Positions 45,896-55,718 of a stretch of 64,000 bases of DNA are shown here, in pieces. The notes under the pieces are model-generated. The model was given only the letters and a program-made list of their open reading frames with translations. It was not told the DNA's origin and did no database searches. The stretch is from Deinandra increscens subsp. villosa (Eukaryota; Streptophyta; Magnoliopsida; Asterales; Asteraceae): positions 21,580,396-21,644,395 of the forward strand of contig JBCNJP010000012.1 of NCBI GenBank assembly GCA_039602395.1. The letters are read 5' to 3'. A program made the position numbers and the translations under genes. Numbering within the stretch: position 1 is the stretch's first letter; each line of letters starts with the position of its first letter.

Positions 45896-46605
45896 GAGAT
45901 CGCTGGGAAAGTGAAGAAACTGCTAGCACTAACTCTGGAAAAGAATAAACGCAAAAGAAATGGGTTGAAAGGAACTGAAATTTTCTAGTATCAATGTTTA
46001 CAAAAATGATTATATGTTCTAATAAAAGACACAAAAAACCATCTTGTACCTATAAATAAAAACATAAGAAAAATAAATGTTTATAATTAAATTATCATGC
46101 ACTATATATTTATTATCATGCATGTTAGACTTCACGCAAGATCTAATACATTATCATGCATTATTTAGAAAAATATGTAATATATAATTACAAAAAAAAA
46201 CTCTTGGTTCAAGTTACAAGAAACTTCTTAGGGATGCACACAATCCTGACATCCAATAATGTCAGGGATGATATCTATCTGATCAGGGAACTCTTCGAAG
46301 AAGAGACAACCGACATCCTTGAGAAGGCTGCCGCCTACACTTATGAACAAGTCAGGCTCGACAGTGAGATCGCTGGGAAGGTGAAGAAACTGCTAGCACT
46401 AACTCTGGAAAAGAATAAACGCAAAAGAAATGGGTTGAAAGGAATTGAAAATTCTAGTATCAATGTTTACGAAAATGATTATCTATTCTAGTAAAAGACA
46501 CAAAAACCATCTTGTACCTATAAATAAAAACATAAGAAAAAAATAAATGTTTATAATCAAATTATCACGCAATATATATATATATTATCACGCATGTTTG
46601 ACTAC
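45896..46605. repeat. direct repeat of about 235 bp within X1
   Basis: 45896-46128 and 46364-46605 share GAGATCGCTGGGAARGTGAAG, the P1 3' end and its downstream AT-rich part, 468 bp apart. They are the tails of two tandem P1 copies. Confidence 0.85.
46156..46491 (+). pseudogene. P1 small protein gene, second copy (element X1), 5' truncated
   Basis: From codon KLL at 46198 the frame reads VTRNFLGMHTILTSNN, DDIYLIRELFEEETTDILEK and AAAYTYEQVRLDSEIAGKVK, ending at TAG 46489. By eye it aligns with NSFAMIRGLTINSIQSH and AAAEYITQQLELKEEMHALL of P1 in X2. The first 14 residues of this frame (from ATG 46156) are non-homologous, so the real N-terminus is lost. The product would be a small, charged, helical protein of unknown role. 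Confidence 0.55.
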
Positions 46606-46748
46606 AAATCACACAAGATCTAATACATTATATCACGCATTATGTAGAAAAACATGTACTATATAATTATTATCACGCATGTTAAACTACAAAATCAAGC
46701 AAGATCTAATAGATTATCACGCAATAAAAAACATACAGAAAAACATAC

Positions 46749-47437
46749 TTGTTTTGTATTAAAGGTGGCATCAAAAGAAACAATTTGTCCAAAAGCTTGA
46801 TAGTTGGCCTTAGATTCACCATCATCCCAAAATATTCCAGTTAGTTTTCCATCATTATCAACTGTGAACTCAAAATAATAGTCAGGAAGATAATCTTTCT
46901 TGTTGAGCATCCCTCTCACAACCATCTCAGCATCATATTCACCAATATAACAGTTTAGGTCCCTTTTGAAGTTCTTACATTGAACCACATTCGCAACACT
47001 GTTTTCAAAATCTCTGTATTTTTTTCTCATCACTTTAAACGCTTTAACTGGACCAATAATTAATAACGACAGTTCATTAATCAATGATTCTTGAACTGTT
47101 GTTAAACTCCTGTTTGACCGAAGACAATGATTTCTTTTTGTCCAACAAGATAGTGATTATGCGCCTCCACGAATTTATGCACTTTGAATGTTAAACCATC
47201 ACTGGAAGTGTACACAATATGTGCAAGACAACTAGTCCGCGTAAAATACTTTTTCTTGGATTTTACCTTCTTTTTACCATTACCAGGAACACTACTTGAA
47301 TCGAACTTCTAAACTGGCTTACTTGCTTCCTTGGAACACCTATAATGCTTGCCCTTCATAATACCACAAACCTCATATTGGGACCCCCTCCTAACACAGG
47401 ATCCTGACTGTTTGGCATACTCATAATATAATATCTC
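46749..47437 (-). pseudogene. FAR1/FRS-like (MULE transposase-related) gene, truncated
   Basis: Minus strand: a FAR1-type DNA-binding domain (YYEYAKQSGSCVRRGSQYEV, HYRCSKEASK, a TAG stop, then RTSCLAHIVYTSSDGLTFKV and FVEAHNHYL), a frameshift near 47135, then FKRDLNCYIGEYDAEMV, YYFEFTVDNDGKLTGIFWDD and QIVSFDATFNTKQ, which is the start of the MULE transposase domain with its first catalytic Asp. After that a GTATGT donor (46748) suggests an intron, and the rest is missing. FAR1/FRS proteins are transcription factors derived from such transposases; here, inside a TIR element, a decayed transposase is at least as likely. Confidence 0.8.
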
Positions 47438-47519
47438 AACTTCTTATAGTGACGCAAAAATCATGCCTTTTAGGTTTGATTGACAAAGGAACTGCTGGAA
47501 TAAAACTTTCTTCACATGA

Positions 47520-47860
47520 AAAATCTACATAGACTAAGATAAAAACAATCACGCAAACGAGTAAAACTAATCACACAACTATATATACATATGCTTTTGA
47601 CTGAACAAATTATAATAATCACGCATCTATAAGATCAAAATCACGCAAATATACTCTTATACATCACCAAAAGATGTCAATTACATATCACACAAATCAT
47701 AATAACTAATCACTCATCTAATATACATATGCCTACATATGCTTGTGACTGAAGCAATTATTATAATCACGCATCTATATGATCAAAATCACACAAATAT
47801 ACTGTTACAGATCACAAAAAGATGTTAGTTACAGATCACGCAAAAAATATATAAAATTAT
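47520..47860. repeat. cluster of ATCACGCA/ATCACACA words
   Basis: About ten words of the type AATCACGCATCTATA or AATCACACAAATATACT at irregular spacing, including a repeated block (47600-47660 and 47755-47815) with GACTGAACAAATTATAATAATC / GACTGAAGCAATTATTATAATC. The same TCACGCA or GCGTGA word recurs throughout X1 and X2. Confidence 0.65.
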
Positions 47861-48578
47861 CACACATGAAACACCAACTTTGAACATCATTCTAATGCAT
47901 TACATATCAAACTACAGAAAACAACAACAAAAATTGAATTAAAAAAACGAACTCCTAAATCATGATTCAACAATTCAAAACTCAAGCACATAAACGATAC
48001 TAGAAAATTGATTAAGTTACAAATCATACCCATACACATCTTCCATGATCTCGATGTATGAAAACGCTTCAAAAATTGAATACGCAAAAACTATCGTGAT
48101 CTGAATATATGATAGTGCTTCAACAAATTGAAAACGCAAAAACCTATCGTCAATTCGTGATATCGATATATGAAACAACTTCAAAAGTCAACAACTACAA
48201 CTATCGCGATATCAATCTACTTCGGTATTTATACGTAGGGCAATAATAACAACGCTAATCTAGTCAATTGGAAGACAAATATAACGAATTCCGGAATAAT
48301 AGCGCGTGACAAATCACGCAAGGCCCACATTTTAAAACATGTAAAATGATGAAAAGCCCCTTTGTGTAAAAACTTGGAACAACACGTGTCGTTCTCTCAT
48401 CCCTTTGCACGCTTCATACGCAAATACTCCTTTGTATTTGAACTTTTACCTATACTCGTAAATGAATTAAATGGGTCAACCGTCAACTTAACCAGTTATT
48501 TAGTAAATATGTAGGTCATATTCCGGCCGAACAATTACACTCGTTAAACCGAAACTCATCAACCCATAAAATTACACT

Positions 48579-48977
48579 TAGGCTGTGTTTGGCGCACTAT
48601 CTAAAAAGCTAGCTGCTAGTTGATAAGCTAGCTGCTAGTTGATAAGCTAGCAGCTAGCTGATAAACTATAAGCTAGCTGATAAAAAATAACGTTTGGTAA
48701 AAACTTAGCTGATAAACTACCTGAAAAATATATGATAACATAAAGTACATGTCATAAATGTAAATAAAGGTATTTATTTATAAGTTAGGGAAGGGTAAAA
48801 CTAGAAATATTATAAAAGTTAGTTGAAACACTACTCCAACTAGCTTTTCCGAAGCTAGCTTATAAGCTAGCTTTTTTATGTTACCAAACAGAGCTTTTTA
48901 AAAAAAGCTAGCTTTTAAAAAAAAAACCCATTTGATACGTCAAAAAGCTAGCTTATAGTGCGCCAAACACAATCTTA
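48579..48977. mobile_element. hAT-type MITE with GCTAGCTT repeats
   Basis: Ends share a perfect 16-bp inverted repeat, GTGTTTGGCGCACTAT (48585-48600) and its complement (48955-48970), with outer TTAGGCT/AATCTTAA. The interior is full of AGCTAGCT words and is non-coding. Target duplication is not clear. Confidence 0.8.
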
Positions 48978-49282
48978 ACCACTTTATCTTTTGTTTAGAG
49001 AATTAGGATATCTAATTGATCAAACAAACTAATAATATAAACTAGATATGTTTTTTTATACATGGACTTATTTAAGAATATATGGGCCAGTGAAACGATG
49101 CAATGTTCATGGGCTTATTTTAAAGATAAGGCATCATGCATTGTGGTTCACATAAACGGATCAGATTTGATCTTGAAATATTTCGTGAACACCGAAGGAA
49201 GGGTTTATTTGATAGGTACAATTTTAAATAATTCCTATAAATTTATTATATATATATATATTTATAAATTTTAGTAAATAAT

Positions 49283-49315
<33 letters not shown>

Positions 49316-49334
49316 ACATATATATATATATATA
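48978..49334. other. short intergenic spacer with (AC)n and (TA)n tracts
   Basis: AT-rich sequence; (AC)n at 49283-49298 runs into (TA)n up to 49334, where X2 begins. No gene; a 70-codon open frame at 49062 looks accidental. Confidence 0.6.
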
Positions 49335-50015
49335 GGTGAAAGTTCAAATACAAAAGATTTTTTCCGTGTGAAGCGTGCGAAGGAAGGGGAGGCCGACGCG
49401 TAGAGTTTTCTTTCCGGACACGGAGGGGCATTTTTGTCAATCTAAAGTTTTTAATTAAAATATACGGAGATTACGTCACAGCGTTCTTTCATGCGGTTGC
49501 GTGATTTGTTGCAAGGTGTTTATATCGAGTTTCTTCATGCGTCAAAATAAAAACATCATGCGTGATTATAGAGAAATTTTATTTAATAATTGCGTAAAAT
49601 TATTTTTGTTGTTTTTTTATTGTTTTGCGTGAATATTTTTTTTTGTTTTTTAATTATATGTCGTTGCGTGGTTTGTTGTGACCTTAATTTTATGAGTTAC
49701 TTCATGCGAGAAATTACAAGGAAAATGCGTGATAATAGAATCTCAAATTTTTTTTGAACATATGTTCATGTATTTTCAGCTGGTGTCATATACAATTATA
49801 GTGTGCGTAATAATGCTGTATTTTATTGTTACACTTGCCTCTTTTTCTAAGTTGATTTTTGTTTTTTTGCAGAATCATTGATAAATGTTAAGTAGTTTTG
49901 TTTTAGTTTTTTACTAGAGTTTTCTGTGTTTGTGTGATTTATTTTAATATCTGCGTAATTTTATCATTTGCGTGATTAGTTGTAGTTTGCATAATTTCTA
50001 AGTTCTAATTTTTTT

Positions 50016-50507
50016 TTATATATTACTGGTTAGTTTTTTTTTTTGAGTAATTATTTTATATGTGTTTTTTATTTTTAATAATTTGCATAAATTATGGTAA
50101 ACATAAACCAACATAAATGAAGAAATACTAAAATTAGTATCATTATTATTTGATAACATGTATACATCCTCTACTGATAGGCTTGTAAAAAAAAACCTTT
50201 TTAACTCAAGAAAGGTACTCATAGTCTCGAGTATTTTGTTTAGTGTTTCCATCTGCTCCATATCCGTTTTGTCCTGGTCTATCATGAACAAACAGATAAT
50301 ATCTTGAAATGAATTCTTTGGCAGACTGCTTATCTTCTGCGCGATTTCTTCTCTGGCTTGCGTGGTTTCTTGGAGGCTTTCGAAACTTTGTTCAAAGACG
50401 TCTATCAGCAGTTTCTCCTTGTTATACTCCAGCATTATTTGCCGAGTTAGTTTCTCCTTGAGAGCGTTGTTGTTGGCTTCTGTGGTGTTGGAGGAAGATG
50501 AAGACAT
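50016..50507 (-). CDS. P2, small helical protein of unknown function
   Basis: ATG at 50507; open to 50016, at most 163 codons. It starts MSSSSSNTTEANNNALKEKL, then QIMLEYNKEKLLIDVFEQSF, ARE EIAQKISSLPKNSF, DKTDMEQMETLNKILETMST. The Ser-rich start and amphipathic helices after it are clear; the last 45 or so residues have AT-rich codons and may be tail. No membrane segment or known motif is seen. A decayed homologue is at 38665-39002 in the same relation to P1. Expression is likely from the 364-bp spacer shared with P1. It could be an accessory transposition protein or a captured host gene. Confidence 0.55.
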   Translation of the reverse strand: MSSSSSNTTEANNNALKEKLTRQIMLEYNKEKLLIDVFEQSFESLQETTQAREEIAQKISSLPKNSFQDIICLFMIDQDKTDMEQMETLNKILETMSTFLELKRFFFTSLSVEDVYMLSNNNDTNFSISSFMLVYVYHNLCKLLKIKNTYKIITQKKKLTSNI

Positions 50508-50871
50508 TTTTTCGCTTATCTTTGTTTTTGTGATTTGATGTGTAATTTAATGAGCTGTGTTTGCGTGATTTCAAAATGCAATCGAGTATCTAGTTTTATA
50601 AATGGTGGATGGTGAGATTCACGTTGTATTAAATGCGTCACCTGCATTTTTATTTATTACCGTATTGATGGGGACGGGTGGAGGAGGTGAAATGGAAGCG
50701 ATTTTAACTTCTTTTTTATCCGACGTTTCATTTTCCCTCCATTTTTCTGTTTCTGTATATATATATTCTGTCTTTCTTCATGCGCATTCCTTACACGACG
50801 CACAAAGTCCTCAAATCCCCCATATATCCCAGACCTAAATTCATTTTTCTCATCCTTTTAACATAAAAAAA
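50508..50871. promoter_or_regulatory. spacer between divergent P2 and P1, probable two-way promoter
   Basis: 364 bp between the two ATGs; the X1 counterpart is about 326 bp. It contains GGATGGTGAGATTCACG, GATGGGGACGGGTGGAGG, TATATATATTC at about 50757 and a pyrimidine-rich leader before P1. Promoter function is inferred from layout only. Confidence 0.35.
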
Positions 50872-51213
50872 ATGGTGTCTTCTTCATCTAACCCTAACTA
50901 TGCGTCTAAAAACGCAGTCATGCAAATTATTGAACAAATGCTTGCGAAAGAATAGAAGGATGATCGCATAATGCGTAATTCTTTCGCCATGATCAGGGGT
51001 CTTACTATCAACAGCATTCAAAGCCACATCAGGATGCTTCAGGAGCTTGTGGATGAGCCGGAGTCCGCGATGAAAGAGGCTGCTGCTGAGTATATTACTC
51101 AGCAGTTGGAGCTGAAGGAGGAGATGCATGCCCTCCTTAGTGGTGTTGTCGACAACACCACTAAGAATGGTAAGGACATGGTGGAGGCTGCTGAAATATT
51201 TAAGAAGATTTAG
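50872..51213 (+). pseudogene. P1, small helical protein, one early stop
   Basis: ATG at 50872 starts MVSSSSNPNYASKNAVMQII; a TAG at 50953 interrupts after 27 codons, and the same frame continues KDDRIMRNSFAMIRGL, RMLQELVDEPESAMKEAAAE, LELKEEMHALLSGV and ends at 51213 (about 114 codons). Homologous to P1 copies in X1. Ser-rich start as in P2, then helical, acidic-basic alternating residues. Either the stop kills it, or translation starts at an internal ATG (50971). No known family. Confidence 0.55.
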
Positions 51214-52065
51214 GCACCCATTTTTTGGGGGTTTTTTTTGATGTTTTTATGATTTTTTTTGATCTTTTCCACATCTAAATTTTTATAAATATTAATATAT
51301 GGCACTGTTTTCTTTTTAATCTATTATATCCTTTTGAATTATATTGTTTGCGTTATTTTATTTTAACATCATGCGTTATTTTATTTAAGTGTGAAATCAG
51401 GTGGTTTTTGTGAGTTTTATGGAGTGTATGCGTGATTTTAAAACAACGTGCGTGGTTTTTTAAATATAATGCATGATTTTTTAAGTATCTTAGGCTATTA
51501 ATGCGTGATTTTTTAACAGGTGCGATTATGTTCTGTGTGTTTGCGTTACTTTTATTAATAATATGCGTTTTTTTAAGTGTAAGACAGGTAGGGTGTGTTT
51601 TTGTGAGTTTTTAGAGTGTATACGTTATTTTCATATCAAATATGCGTTATTTTTATCTATAAAACGTAAGTGTACGTTATTTATTGGTATACATGCGTTT
51701 TTTATTAAGTGTAAGACATTTTTAGTTAGATTTGTGTTTTTGTGAGTTTTTAAAAGTGTACGCGTGATTTTTATTTCAAGTATGCGTTATGTGTTTAAAG
51801 GTTAAAGGTTTGCGTTGTTTTTTTGTGTTGATGCGTAAATATTTTTTTGCGTATGCGTGTTTTCATTTAATGTTGAAAAAACTTTAATACCCTTTTTAAT
51901 GAATCCATGTTCTTTTTTTAAATTAATCAAGCGTGTTTTATTTTAGCGCCGTCAGATCAAAAAAAAAACCGCATATGCGCGGCGGAGATCCCTTCGCACA
52001 CTTCGCACGAAAAACGTCCTTTGTATAATAACTTTCCCCTATATATATATATATATATATAATAT

Positions 52066-52310
52066 AGAGTCGATTTATCCTACATCCACCAAAAACACTA
52101 CATCCACTGCGGATTGATCTGGGGCGTCCATCAAGATCATCCAACAGCCAAGATCTATGGTGTTTTCGCCTATGGCGTTTTCGGGGGGGGGGGGGGGACA
52201 CCAACACCATAGGCGAAAACACTATAGATCCTGGTTGTTGGATGATCTTGATGGACATCCCAGATCAATCCGCAGTGGATGTAGAGTTTTTGGTGGATGT
52301 ATTTTGCCCT

Positions 52311-52314
<4 letters not shown>
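52066..52314. mobile_element. W: near-perfect fold-back element between (TA)n tracts
   Basis: Two arms of about 110 bp (52076-52176 and 52198-52306) are inverted copies: both have ACATCCACCAAAAAC, ATCCACTGCGGATTGATCTG and AAGATCATCCAACA. The apex is a G-run of about 15 (52183-52197). (TA)n lies directly on both sides (52041-52060, 52315-52369). Confidence 0.85.
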
Positions 52315-52369
<55 letters not shown>

Positions 52370-52372
<3 letters not shown>

Positions 52373-53898
52373 GAGGGAATTATTATTAACCACTCCTTAA
52401 AGGAATAACCAAATAACCACCATCTAGTGGTTAAAAAAAGCCAGATTGTACAAGATGATGTCATGTGTCTTTTTTCTTTTTTTTTATTATAAAGGGCAAA
52501 TCTGTCATTCAACATACCAACATAAAACACCCCCTTCATTTTAAAAAACCTATAACTTTTTTATACTTCGGCGGATTTTTATAAAAGTTGCACCGTTAAA
52601 CTCGTCGCATTTTTATATTTAATTCAAGTATAGTCTCGATGTTTTTTATTATCGTTTTCTCAGACGTGCGTTTTAGCACTAGTGTTACAACCACTAACAT
52701 CATTATTATAACGGTTAACAAAGAATAAAATTACATCCATACATTCATAACCAGTAGCATCGATGTTTCTACTTAGGTACAACTGCATATGCATATATTA
52801 CAAAATATAAATGCATCAATATCTCACAGGTACGATGTAACATTAGTGTTACAACCAATAACATCAGTGTTTCTATTTAGGTACAACTGCATATGCTTAT
52901 ATTAGAAACTACAAATGCATCAATATTCATATAAAACATCGATACTATGACCATTAGCAGTGGTATGATTATCACTAAACACCTGTGCTATCAAGAAAAG
53001 GATTAAAAATATAACTGAGTAACAAATTGATAGACAAATCTAAAAAAACACTTCAAAAAATATTTAGTTCGCATATCCATCGAATAAAATTGCTTCTATT
53101 TAGTAATCGTAAAAATAAAGAAGGCAAGAATTCACTCTCTTCTTGGGTTCCTCAACCCCTTCTTTGACTTTAGAAGTCAAAATCTATAATAAAAAATAAA
53201 CTTTCATATCAACTAAATAAAATTAGGGTAAATCGAAGCTTACCCTGTTTACAAAAACATGCTTAAATTTGGACCAAAAAAGTCGAACCACAGTAAGCAA
53301 AGCTTGCCCTGTATAAATTTTGTCCAAAAAAGTCGAATAAAAGTAATCGAACCTTGCCTGTTTACCTTTTCCGTCATCGAGTTAGACCGAACTCACCACA
53401 GGAAACCCTAGCCGCCTCCACTAAGGTGAGCCGAGTGGGAGCTCGCGGTTGTGGCTGCAGTTAGAAAGGAGATCGGCTTGACAGAAAGTTGTTAAAGGAA
53501 TCGAAGGTCGTCTAAGGTACGAACCAGAGAAAAGAGACCGCCGCCGTAGTTGCAGTGGCGCCGTCGTAGAGAGATCGCCGCCGTAGGAAGGAGATCATCG
53601 GCGTGTTGCAGTGGCGGCGTCGTTGTTTTGTGTCGTGGTGCCGCCGTTGTATTGTGTTGTAGTGATTGCAAGAAGAGATCTGGGTTTTTCCTTGAAGATT
53701 TAGAGAGAACAATTTTAATGGTGATGTGGGGTGTGAAATGGCTGATAAAAGGATATGTGTGAAAGACTAAACTAGCCCTGGTTTAACAACAGCCACAAAA
53801 ACATCTGAGTATCTTGGAGTCCTTAGATCAAACACTTGAACCATTAAGATGTGGTTAATTAGTTATTGCTCTAAGAATGGGTTAATATTAGTTCCCAT

Positions 53899-53901
<3 letters not shown>
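52370..53901. mobile_element. Z: TIR element bordered by (TA)n
   Basis: Left end GGGGAGGGAATTATTATTAA, CCACTCCTTAAAGG; right complement GGGATGGGAACTAATATTAA, CCCATTCTTAGAGC; similarity extends about 60 bp. (TA)n on both sides. The interior has imperfect direct repeats (52740-52800 and 52850-52920, GTACAACTGCATATGC) and GC-rich gene-like sequence at 53390-53720 (CCCTAGCCGCC, GTCGCCG-type), maybe a captured 5' exon; no protein recognised. Confidence 0.7.

Positions 53902-53986
<85 letters not shown>
53902..53986. repeat. (TA)n(GA)n compound microsatellite
   Basis: About 56 bp of TA followed by about 28 bp of GA, between Z and X3. Confidence 0.95.
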
Positions 53987-53989
<3 letters not shown>

Positions 53990-54427
53990 AATGCTATTGT
54001 ACAAATGACTTTTTTCGTGCGAAGGTACGAAGTAAGGGTAAAGTTGTCCGCGCGCGTTAGAGGATAATCACGTAAGTTATATGGATAATCACGCAAGTTA
54101 TACGAAAGCACAAAGACTAACTTTAAAAAAAATTAGAAAAAAGTATAGCAATACTATACTCGGATTAAAGAAAATAAAAATTCCGATTTTATGGTAATTT
54201 TTTTAAAAAAAATAATATAATATAAAAAAGTTATAAACGTTTAAAAAACTTGGAAGGAACTTGAAAAAAGTCAACAATTGTAGGCTATACCAATTCTACC
54301 CCTCCAGCACTTTCACGCTTTAAAATTTGATCCTTACTTTTTAGTTACATTTTAATTAAAAGTTGAACCATTGAATTTGTAGATCAATAGTTGAGAGTCA
54401 TTCTTACACTTCGCACGATTTGAGCCC
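53987..54427. mobile_element. X3: MITE-sized member of family X
   Basis: Left end GGGGAATGCTATTGTACAAA then TTCGTGCGAAGGTACGAAG; right complement TAGGGCTCAAATCGTGCGAA. About 440 bp, with ATCACGCAAGTTATA repeated, as in X1/X2, but no genes. The middle resembles arms of the fold-back elements (TTATGGTAATTTTTTTAAAA ... AAAAAAGTCAAC). Confidence 0.6.
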
Positions 54428-54439
54428 TATCATATCATA

Positions 54440-54960
54440 TCATATCATATATATATTTTTTTTGAATAGCAATAGATTTCATTCGATAATCTAGCAAGTA
54501 GCTAGAGTAAAAAGTTCAGTACAAGTAACAAAATAATAATAAGGGGAGTAGCGAGATGTGATCAGGTAGCATACAAAGCAGAAGTGCATCACACTTGCCA
54601 ATTTGATTTACGTGCGCTGTTTAATCCACGAGTAGGTTGAAGATTTAATGTCTTTAAAGATTAAAGCCGGATGAATGTTTTGTTTTGAAATTCCTCATTT
54701 CTGGCTCTCCATAACCATCAAAGAGTAGTATATACAACCATCTTAATGATTTTTGAGTCTTGAGGAGGAAGATGTAGAGAGGGGAGGAGAAGCAAAGTGT
54801 CTTTGACAGACCCATGAATGTTGAGATCAATGTTGCACCTTTTGTTGACGATGTTCCAGGTGTTAAAAGGCCACAGGACACGAGGAGAGAATGTGTTGAG
54901 TTGTTTCCACACATGAATCAATATTGAATGTGATAATACCAAGACAATTTAAGCATTCAT
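54440..54960 (-). mobile_element. LINE (L1-type) 3' fragment
   Basis: Minus strand codes for the C-terminal part of a plant LINE reverse transcriptase: CVETTQHILSSCPVAF (zinc-binding zf-RVT type), after a frameshift NTWNIVNKR, then WRARNEEFQNKTFI. A 3' UTR and an A-rich tail with TATGA repeats (54430-54465) follow. 5' truncated near 54960, as usual for LINEs. Confidence 0.7.
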
Positions 54961-55718
54961 ATCAAAACTATCACAACATGTCAACTATCCATGCAACAAA
55001 CACAAATTTAGACTTACAAATCTGAAAAAAAAAACCTAATATGATTAAGGTTACAACGAAACAATCAAATAGCCATGAGAAAAAATGATCTCTTTAGACA
55101 ACATCAACAACGTCCATCTTCTAATTTTCATAGATCAGGTATACAACCCCCAAATGAGAACCGTCGCAACCGTGGTGCCAAATCCCCCAAACCCCACCCC
55201 ACCCCCCACACACACCCACCCACTCACCCAAAAAAAAAAAAAAAAAAAAAAAAGGAAGTCGTCCGATAGGGCCGTTTTGTAAACTGTTGTTCGATGCCTT
55301 CTATTTCCCTTTTTGGGCTTCTCATCTAATTCTTCGTATGTGCCTGTTACCTCACATCTAAATTTTTAAATGACTTAGTTAAAACTTGTTCGAGTCCACA
55401 TTCACTTGGCAAAACAAATCAACATATTAGAGATTTATAAAACAGAATATGATTAGTAGCGTTCACATAGACCTAAACATTTCGTGGGTGAGGAGAAGGA
55501 AATGATCCTTAAGACCTCGGTTTGTTGTTTCATACAAAGTGCACACAACTGTTGATTAATCACCAAACCTTGATCCTCAAGTGCTTCAAGTTTACTAAGT
55601 ATTTCAATTTGACGACACTGGTTAAACTCATAAATCGCGACATCCAGCTTAATCAAAACGTCATTTGTATTTAAATTATGACGGTACTTCTCAGAAAAAC
55701 CAATACGTTATAAATGGA
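54961..55718. other. unassigned intergenic sequence
   Basis: Contains a C/A-rich stretch leading to a run of about 24 A (55190-55254). A 67-codon minus-strand frame (55453-55656) has no recognisable domain. No gene supported. Confidence 0.55.

Larger units (their letters stand above)
45894..48450. mobile_element. X1: right part of a decayed family-X TIR element
   Basis: The right end, read on minus from 48450, is GGTAAAAGTTCAAATACAAA followed by GAAGCGTGCAAAGGG, matching the left end of X2 (GGTGAAAGTTCAAATACAAA ... GAAGCGTGCGAAGG). Inside are P1 and P2 remnants (from 38665 on, across solo LTR B), a FAR1-like gene and many ATCACGCA words, also a feature of X2. The left end was not found; the next sequence to the left resembles a Helitron end. 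The right flank here is TATACTCG, not a long TA tract. Confidence 0.6.
49335..52040. mobile_element. X2: TIR element bordered by (TA)n with divergent gene pair
   Basis: Ends: left GGTGAAAGTTCAAATACAAA, GAAGCGTGCGAAGG; right complement GGGGAAAGTTATTATACAAA, GAAGTGTGCGAAGGG. (TA)n borders on both sides. The 2.7-kb element carries P2 (minus, 50016-50507) and P1 (plus, 50872-51213), and is otherwise AT-rich with dozens of GCGTGATTT-like words (49480-50000, 51340-51860). No transposase. It is about as long as the X1 parts combined without the FAR1-like gene. Confidence 0.75.

Noticed and set aside
49246..54111. Several frames of alternating Tyr/Ile
   Set aside because: Translations of (TA)n tracts.
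54654..54942. Host gene with zinc-binding domain
   Set aside because: The ETTQHILSSC segment followed by an A-rich tail with TATGA repeats is a LINE 3' end.
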